Part shown: positions 58,157 through 64,000 of the stretch, one piece after another
Layout of the letters: the number at the start of each line of letters is the position of its first letter
Numbering within the stretch: position 1 is the stretch's first letter
From: Punica granatum
Lineage: Eukaryota > Streptophyta > Magnoliopsida > Myrtales > Lythraceae
NCBI RefSeq assembly: GCF_007655135.1
Contig: NC_045131.1
Span: 28,876,001-28,940,000 of the forward strand
Reading direction: 5' to 3'
DNA length: 64,000 bases
Notes under the pieces: model-generated
The model's input: the letters and a program-made list of their open reading frames with translations, nothing else
What the model was told of the DNA's origin: nothing
Databases searched by the model: none
Position numbers and translations under genes: made by a program

Positions 58157-59602
58157 TTAATGCCTCTTACCCTTAACTTTCGAAATTAGGTGGGTGTACT
58201 GCCCTTGTTCCACCATATGTCTTATAACCTCATGAGCCTCAGTAAGCTTCCCAGCATTCCGTAGATTACTCACCAAGGTGCTATACACAAGAAAATTGGG
58301 ACTACAGCCTCTTTCTTCCATTTCCTTGAACAAGGAGCAAGCCTCCGAGAATCTCCCAGCCATACAGAATCCACGGATCATTGAATTGTAAGTAAACACG
58401 TTTGGAAGCTGCCCTTTCAATATCATCTCATCAAACAATTCCTTCGCCTTGTCGAGCTCCCCTGCCACTATATATCCCGTGATAATGACCGTATAGCACA
58501 CAACATCAGGCACACAACCATTCTTAACCATCTCATCAAAGAAGTACCTGCAAGCTTCTATGTTCCCAGCCCGGCTCAACCCATCCATCAATGTCGTGAA
58601 GTGGAGAACACTTGGTTCAAAGCCCACCTCCTTCATGTGGTTCAGAAGATTGAGAGCTGCGAGTGGCTTGTCCCCTTTACCAAGAACATGAAGGAGTATG
58701 TTATATGTATGAAAATCCGGAGAAAAACCGCGCGTGCCCATCTCATCGAGCAACCTATGGAACTTATCTAGTTTCCCCAACCTATAGTTTGCACACATCA
58801 CAACATTATAAGTTAATATATCAGGAGTATGGCCATCTGCTAACATCTGCTGATAGACCCACTCGATCAACTTATACTGTTTCGGCCCTATAAGGCAGTG
58901 CAAGATCGCGTTGTAAGAGTGCTTAAAGGGCCGAAAATTAAAAGTCTTGGACTTTATGAACCTCTCAACAACTCTCTTAGCTAACCCTGCCTCGCCACAA
59001 GTACATATCAGGATATTGAAAGTCCGAGCAGTCGTTGGGAACCCTTTCTCGATCATCTCATCTACGAGCCTCCACATTGCCTTGAACTCATCACAATCTG
59101 CGAAGATTTCCATCATCAAGTGGTATGAATTTGCAGTATGCTTGTAGTTTTCTTGCGAACCAGACCATGCGAAGAACTTATACCCCAGCTTCGCACACCG
59201 GCTCTTACTGGAGTGGTCCGTGCTTCTCAAGATCCCCAGTAGGACTTCCCTCACAAGGAGACCTGACACCCTCAATCGGAGCTCTCCGAGAGCTGCCTTG
59301 GTATTGAATCCCGGGCCATCCTGTTGAAGAACCTCAAGAACTCTCTTTGCGTCGCTCTTGGCACTCCTGAAGAAATGCTGCCGTCCCGTTAAATGGCCGC
59401 CGTGACCAGCTTCATTCTCTCTCTCCGTAGGCATCTCGTCCATAAAGCCACAGTCTTTATATTCAAGCCTCGACATTTTCTTCAATGGCTCCTCGACAAA
59501 GTCGAAACCATCAACAAAATTGCCGCCGCCGGAGCTGCTGCCGCGGTGGCACATCATCCGACATGCAGAGGAAAAATGCGAGAACTTGTACAGCCTTATC
59601 AT
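58157..59602 (-). CDS. P-class pentatricopeptide repeat protein (At1g55630-like)
   Basis: A single uninterrupted frame of 481 residues, as usual for plant PPR genes. The N-terminus (MIRLYKFSHFSSACRMM) is basic and low in acidic residues, suggesting an organellar transit peptide, probably mitochondrial. From about residue 158 to 470, at least nine consecutive ~35-residue PPR motifs follow. Examples are the one starting HSYNAILHCLIGPKQYKLIE and the one starting FTYNSMIRGFCMAGRFSEA. The motifs are uniform P-type without E or DYW extensions. Before them the family-specific block LQQDGPGFNTKAAL, then RVSGLLVREVLLGILR, and RCAKLGYKFFAWSG match the Arabidopsis At1g55630/At3g60050 group. P-class proteins bind organellar RNA to stabilise, splice or aid translation; the target here is unknown. 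The C-terminus (QYTHLISKVKGKRH) ends as in that group, so the frame looks full length. Confidence 0.94.
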   Translation of the reverse strand: MIRLYKFSHFSSACRMMCHRGSSSGGGNFVDGFDFVEEPLKKMSRLEYKDCGFMDEMPTERENEAGHGGHLTGRQHFFRSAKSDAKRVLEVLQQDGPGFNTKAALGELRLRVSGLLVREVLLGILRSTDHSSKSRCAKLGYKFFAWSGSQENYKHTANSYHLMMEIFADCDEFKAMWRLVDEMIEKGFPTTARTFNILICTCGEAGLAKRVVERFIKSKTFNFRPFKHSYNAILHCLIGPKQYKLIEWVYQQMLADGHTPDILTYNVVMCANYRLGKLDKFHRLLDEMGTRGFSPDFHTYNILLHVLGKGDKPLAALNLLNHMKEVGFEPSVLHFTTLMDGLSRAGNIEACRYFFDEMVKNGCVPDVVCYTVIITGYIVAGELDKAKELFDEMILKGQLPNVFTYNSMIRGFCMAGRFSEACSLFKEMEERGCSPNFLVYSTLVSNLRNAGKLTEAHEVIRHMVEQGQYTHLISKVKGKRH

Positions 59603-61129
59603 CTATCTCACCGAGTAGAGCTCCAGAGGTCATTGCCAGGGTCTAGAGGATGCTGGGATGTCTCCATTAGCAAATGCAATGAACCCAGCAGGGGAACGGC
59701 ATGTCCGAACACTCAGAGCTCCAAGAGCTTCCCGTCGATAAATTTTGGAACTTCCGGCCGCGGTCCGATCGAAGCGGCGGGAGTGTTTCATGAAATGGAG
59801 CCCCTTAAACCCTACACAGTGGCTACGCCGAGATTGACTGGCCAGTGGCTCCGAGTTCATTGAGGAGTCAACAGCATTTCAGTCAGGTCATGGGGATGTC
59901 GGAGATGGTTCCGCGTCCCGCCGGGGGCTGAGAGGACGGCGATGGTGGCGGTGGCTTTCGCGGTGAGGGCGGAGGAGGAGAGGGCGGCCGTTGGAAACAG
60001 GGATTCGGTTTGCGTTCTGATGAATTGAGCTTTGGAAGTCCCAAAGCAGAAGTGAGAATATCCAAAATGGGCCGCAGAATGAGCCCACCGTGGCCCATTG
60101 GCTCGAAGCCCATTTAGCACATCTGAATTCTTAGAGGCCCAAAATATAGCACATCTAAAACATCACATCAATCAATAAATCATAATTAATTATAATATAC
60201 AAAAGCCGGAGCGAAGACAAGAAAATGCCACATGAGCGAAATTACAGATCCGCAGCTCCACGTTGCATTGCCATTTCGAATTCATTTCAATGAACTTACA
60301 TATGTTTTGCTTGTGCCATATTCGACTTAATTTAGTTTTGTGTCAGTTGATATATGTTGTCACACACGAAAAATTTAAAAAGAAAACCACAAGTTTATAT
60401 GAAATTTTGATCTAGCAACTTAACAGCCCAAGTTTTTGGATTGTAAATGGAATCGAGTCTGTGTAGGTGAAAGTGAGAATTTTACATAATATCAAAGCGG
60501 GTTACGCTTTCGCGCGCACGTATAGGCTCACACAACGCCAGATTCGATTTCGAGGTAGGCAGGAGTGCGCTTCATATTAATCAGGTCAGAGAATGGCTCG
60601 GTCTAAGGTAGCTAAAGGTGCCCCTTTAGATAAGCCCGAATGTAGAGCTCGAGGCTCGTTTGGTGTTTATCCCTTTTCACCGAGCACGGAAGAGAATGTC
60701 CAGCTTGTGGTCAGTTATTAAAGGCATATTTTTAAAGTCATGTGGCACATACTGGACCACATGCCGCCACGTGAGGGCAGGTGTTGAGATATGTTATCCC
60801 ATACGAAAAAATTTGAGAAAGAAAAGTTTATATGAGGCTTGAGTTCAACAACCTATTAGCTTAAACTTTTGAGTTGTAGATGAACTTGAGTCCGTGTAGA
60901 CTCAAGTGAAAATTTTATAGTGTCCACATCATTTTTATATAATATTGTTGACCCCAATATTTCGGATTTAGGTTGGGATCGACCTCAATTAAAAGAAAAC
61001 AACAGTTCATGAGGTCTTGAGCTAATCTAAGGATCACGAGCTTAGGTGACAATGCAGATCTAAAGATAAGCCTTACACGATGTTGGATGGCCCAGTCTTG
61101 AAATAAGAGAAGATTGAAGACGTAAGATA
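59603..61129. other. PPR gene upstream region and spacer
   Basis: Bases 59603-60115 are GC-rich and CpG-containing, as expected for the 5' region of a housekeeping-type gene. Open frames there on both strands (59857-60120 minus, 59630-59860 minus) look like products of GC bias and are not recognised. From 60120 to 61129 the sequence is AT-rich. Two segments there, near 60360-60490 and 60785-60915, share TTATATGA, AGTTTxT and GTGTAG-x-AGTGAxAATTTTA (a small local duplication). Confidence 0.5.
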
Positions 61130-62512
61130 GATTTGCAGTCAGAATTGCGATTCGAATCGTACAATAGTACAATTCTACGATTCATAGGGGGGTCACCGAT
61201 TTCAATTCCACGGGGTGAGTCGGGATGGTGCAATCGAGCCTGAATCGCTCGCTGAATCGTAGAATCGCAGAATCGGGCCGATTCTGCGATTCTACATTAA
61301 GTCAGCCCAAGCTCAGGCCTAAAGCAGGCCGAAGCCTAGGCCCAAAGCCCCCTTTTTTTTCCCCCTCTCCCGCCGGCCCTTTCTTCTTTCTTTCCAGTCG
61401 TTTAAACCTAATTTCTCCCTTCTTTCCAATCCAAGCTTCGAGCCTTCGAGTTTTCGATGAAATCTTCCATCCACCTATTTCTCCGAGCTTTGATTAAAGG
61501 TCCAACTGCTTCTTCTTCCGACAAGCTAGCTTGTCCGAACTTCCATTCACCTTCTCCAAATGACAGAGTGGTGGGTACCTTCTCGGGTCTCGGCTACTCT
61601 GAGCTTTGACCCGGGGCAGGGCAGGTACAATCTTCGATTCTTAGCTCTAATTCTCCCTTCCCCAAACTCATGCTTGCTCGATTGAGTCGATTATGTACAG
61701 AATGAGTCGATTGAGTCGATTATGCTCCCTTCCCCATTGTATCTTCGATTTTGGGATTGAATTTGTATATCATGTATTGTCTCTCTCTGAGTATTTTCTT
61801 TTGGACGAAAGAATGCTACGAGCCTGCTCGACAACCACAGATGTACTGTCTGCCCGATCATTATCTCGCGCTCACCTACAAAGAAGTTCTTTGTTTTTTG
61901 TACTGTCTTAGCAAGTTGAGGGGCGTTGCGGAGAATTTTCCCTTGTTGATCCCTCACGCGATCAGCGAGGTGGGTCATCGGGTCAACAGGTTCCATTTGG
62001 GTTTGTTGGAGGAGTCAGTGGTGGTTAGGGCTGCAAGCCCTGGGATTCCGCTGCCGTTGACCACTCGCCCCCCTCTGCTACTCCCCCTCTCCATTTTTTG
62101 TTTTTCACTATGTTCTATGTTTTCTGTACTGCTCGACAACCCACAAGTTTGCTCCATTCTCTGTTTTCTGTACCTGGAAGAGCAATCTTACTGTACACCC
62201 CAAATGCAATTCTCTATATCGTACTGTCTGCCCAGTGTTTTCTTTTGGCTTGGAGATTGGAATAAGGGATGTTAATATGTTAACATATCATAATTCAATT
62301 TATGACTTATTATTAATTTGTTGGTTTGTGGTCTTTATTTGAATGAACAATGATTAATTTTTTTTCTCAGGAAAGTATGCTACATATATATATATATATA
62401 TATGCTGTTTTTTAATTACATGTAGAATTTTACGATTCACGATTCGAATCGCGATTTACGATTTTACGACCTTCGATCGATTCTAGGTAGAATCGCGATT
62501 CTAACAACCTTA
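61130..62512. mobile_element. Non-autonomous TIR element with GAATCG-rich ends
   Basis: Both ends contain imperfect inverted repeats: GTCAGAATTGCGATTCGAAT on the left (about 61137) against GAATCGCGATTCTAAC on the right (ends about 62508). GATTCG or CGAATC is repeated subterminally at both sides (61140-61290 and 62425-62505). The interior is gene-like: a polypyrimidine leader, then an ATG followed by KSSIHLFLRALIKG (61457 onward), and a longer frame (61751-62275) of unrecognised type. No transposase is present. Target duplication was not identified, so exact ends are uncertain. It could be a host-fragment-carrying hAT-like element. Confidence 0.5.
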
Positions 62513-62639
62513 GTCATGATTATCTTTTTGTTGTGGTTCGATCAATAATGGAGATATGGAAGCGCACGATACTTGGAGAAACTGACATAAGTGGTGAAGA
62601 AGGTAAAGAAGGTACGCACGACTTAATTATCTGGTAGTG

Positions 62640-63306
62640 AGTGGTTACTGCATGATCAGACTCCCACATTTGTCAACTGGAAGAAGCAAGGGAACATGGA
62701 GGTTATAGTGATGTAGGCTTGGCTGCTCTATAAATACCAGGCTTGGGAGATTATAGAGAACACGCACATACTCATTGATTCAGACTTGAAGATCTGTCAA
62801 AATGCTCCTATAATATTTTTCTTTCAGCTAGTTCTTCTGTTTCTCTGTATGTAAGTTCCTTTAGGTTTCCCTGCTTTCCCTTATGTTAGTAAAGATAATT
62901 CTCTCTCTTTATCTTATTGTGCAGACCTTTACCCTATTAATGCAATTACAGTTTCCTCGATCCTTCTCAATCTAAGTCCTTTTTCGAAGCAGGGCTTGAA
63001 CTGACCATCGAGATTAGAAGTTTGATTACGCATATCCTCATATTCTCGAGACGTATTGTCTCTGGCACGCCGTTTTCCTGCAAACAGTATTTTGTGGCAC
63101 CGCCCGGTGGGACCTATTGAAGAATTCAAGACATGCCTCCATGCGAGCAGCCTCCTGCAAACCCTAAAAAGGCCCTTCAGGTCGAATCTGCTGCAGCCCG
63201 TCAAGCAGTTGTGGAGAACTCGGCAGCCGACAGAAACGTCAATCCTATTAGCATGTTGTCTCATTTTATTGAGACCATGGCCATTGACATCAAACAAGGT
63301 CAGTAG
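62640..63306 (+). mobile_element. 5' end of an LTR retrotransposon (partial LTR, PBS, gag-like start)
   Basis: A TATA box at 62729-62736 (CTATAAATACC) is followed by a U5-like region ending near CAAACA (63086). Then comes TGGCACCGCCCGGTGGGACC (63095-63114), a primer-binding region of the kind seen just after plant Gypsy LTRs. An ATG at 63133 opens a 57-codon frame (MPPCEQPPANPKKALQ, then ETMAIDIKQGQ) ending in a stop at 63306, like a truncated gag N-terminus. The LTR start is only a guess (about 62640). No protease or reverse transcriptase follows within the window, so the element is broken or continues beyond. Confidence 0.6.
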
Positions 63307-64000
63307 AATATGAATCGTTCCATGTAAATATGACGGCTAGTATAGCCCAGTCTATTCCTATATTTGTAAAGTTTTCCCTTATTTATAATATAGGCTTCAA
63401 CATCAATCTGTTAGATCCCATTTGACTCTGGATACTATGGTACATACCGAAAAACAAATGATCAATCTGTTATTCATTGTCTATTATTTATAACATATCT
63501 ATCTATGCATTAATAAAATACTTCCATTTCCTTTAATTGTCTCCCTCTTTCCTTGGAGGATCATCAACGAAAGAGTTTTCGATGTAATCGTATTCTAACT
63601 TAGACGAAAATAATCTATGTGTGATTCAAGATAATCAACTTCTAAGGAAACGGTGCACCCAAAAACTTTGAGTATTCAAAGATGTCCTTGTTGCCCCCAT
63701 TAAGATGACTATGGTACATATAGATTCTTTCAATACGGGCCATCAGCCCTTTCCTTCTCATTGAATAATCGAATTAGGAGATTGCTGCACACCGGAGATA
63801 ATCTGTGCGACTCATGACAATCGACTTAGAGGCGATATAGTGTATGAACTATTGTTTGACTGCATATTCTCCAAGGCGGGTCGTCAAAAGTTTTGGACAT
63901 GGCTTAATGAAGACAATCTATGCATGACTCAAGATATAATCGAGTTAGGAGAGTAGTGCACGCCCAAGATAATCAATTATATCCGACTCACAATAATCGA
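63307..64000. other. Right-edge sequence with loosely repeated motif
   Basis: No gene is recognised. A loose unit occurs three times (about 63615-63655, 63790-63830 and 63915-63960), with GATTCA or GACTCA followed by AGATAATC or CAATCGA, then a TGCAC or GTGCACxC element. It could be internal retrotransposon DNA. Confidence 0.4.

Noticed and set aside
59393..59863. 156-codon plus-strand ORF
   Set aside because: It is antisense to the PPR N-terminus and its GC-rich 5' region, with no recognisable domain.
59857..60120. Minus-strand frame that might extend the PPR protein N-terminally
   Set aside because: It is in a different exon-like segment with stops between it and the PPR frame; the ATG at 59602 already gives a family-typical length and a transit-like N-terminus.

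Overview
The window is nuclear DNA of a flowering plant, most likely a eudicot. It is AT-rich, genes are sparse and split by short GT-AG introns, and it is crowded with plant-type transposons: LTR retrotransposons, a Mutator-like element (MULE), a CACTA-like element, MITEs and SINE-like repeats. The species cannot be named from the sequence.

Four genes look intact. (1) A three-exon, 310-residue AOP-like 2-oxoglutarate/Fe(II) dioxygenase (31619-32999, minus). (2) A three-exon monocysteine thioredoxin of the CXXS1 type (40064-41140, plus). (3) A five-exon, 457-residue TauE/SafE-family membrane transporter (49292-52227, minus). (4) An intronless P-class pentatricopeptide-repeat protein resembling Arabidopsis At1g55630 (58157-59602, minus). 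Broken genes are a second AOP-like dioxygenase (3577-9520), an orphan thioredoxin exon 3 (31116-31264), a histone H2A pseudogene (11727-12150) and a CDKB kinase fragment (about 25270-25440).

Layout. From 0.8 to 41 kb the window is a decayed segmental duplication. Blocks near 0.83-1.5, 3.3-10.4 and 12.36-12.5 kb recur at 30.1-34.05 kb. Blocks at 22.7-23.5 and 26.87-30.05 kb recur at 37.1-39.06 kb. The ancestral unit seems to have been spacer, thioredoxin, dioxygenase. Each surviving copy has lost a different part: copy 1 keeps a ruined dioxygenase, copy 2 an intact dioxygenase with a stub of thioredoxin, copy 3 an intact thioredoxin and no dioxygenase.

Transposons have filled the spacers. They include a 4.6-kb solo LTR inside exon 1 of the first dioxygenase, a 5.7-kb MULE (15696-21373) with long TIRs and a 10-bp target duplication, a fold-back MITE (21542-21888), a CACTA-like element carrying the CDKB fragment (about 24.18-26.85 kb), and a 944-bp TRIM-like LTR element (28926-29869). 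Further right are MITEs at 34291-34829, 41431-42158 and 47985-48226, and a nested inverted-repeat complex at 43.25-45.6 kb. Because the window also contains the paralogous empty sites, two insertions (solo LTR and TRIM) can be dated relative to the duplication.

From 46 to 60 kb the window is closer to ordinary genic DNA, with the transporter and PPR genes. From 61 to 64 kb lie a non-autonomous TIR element and the 5' end of another LTR retrotransposon. No operon-like cooperation between the genes is expected. I found no rRNA, convincing tRNA or CRISPR, and no clearly novel biological system. The most informative signals are the reciprocal paralogue decay, the MULE with its convergent GRF-finger ORF, and the gene-fragment capture.
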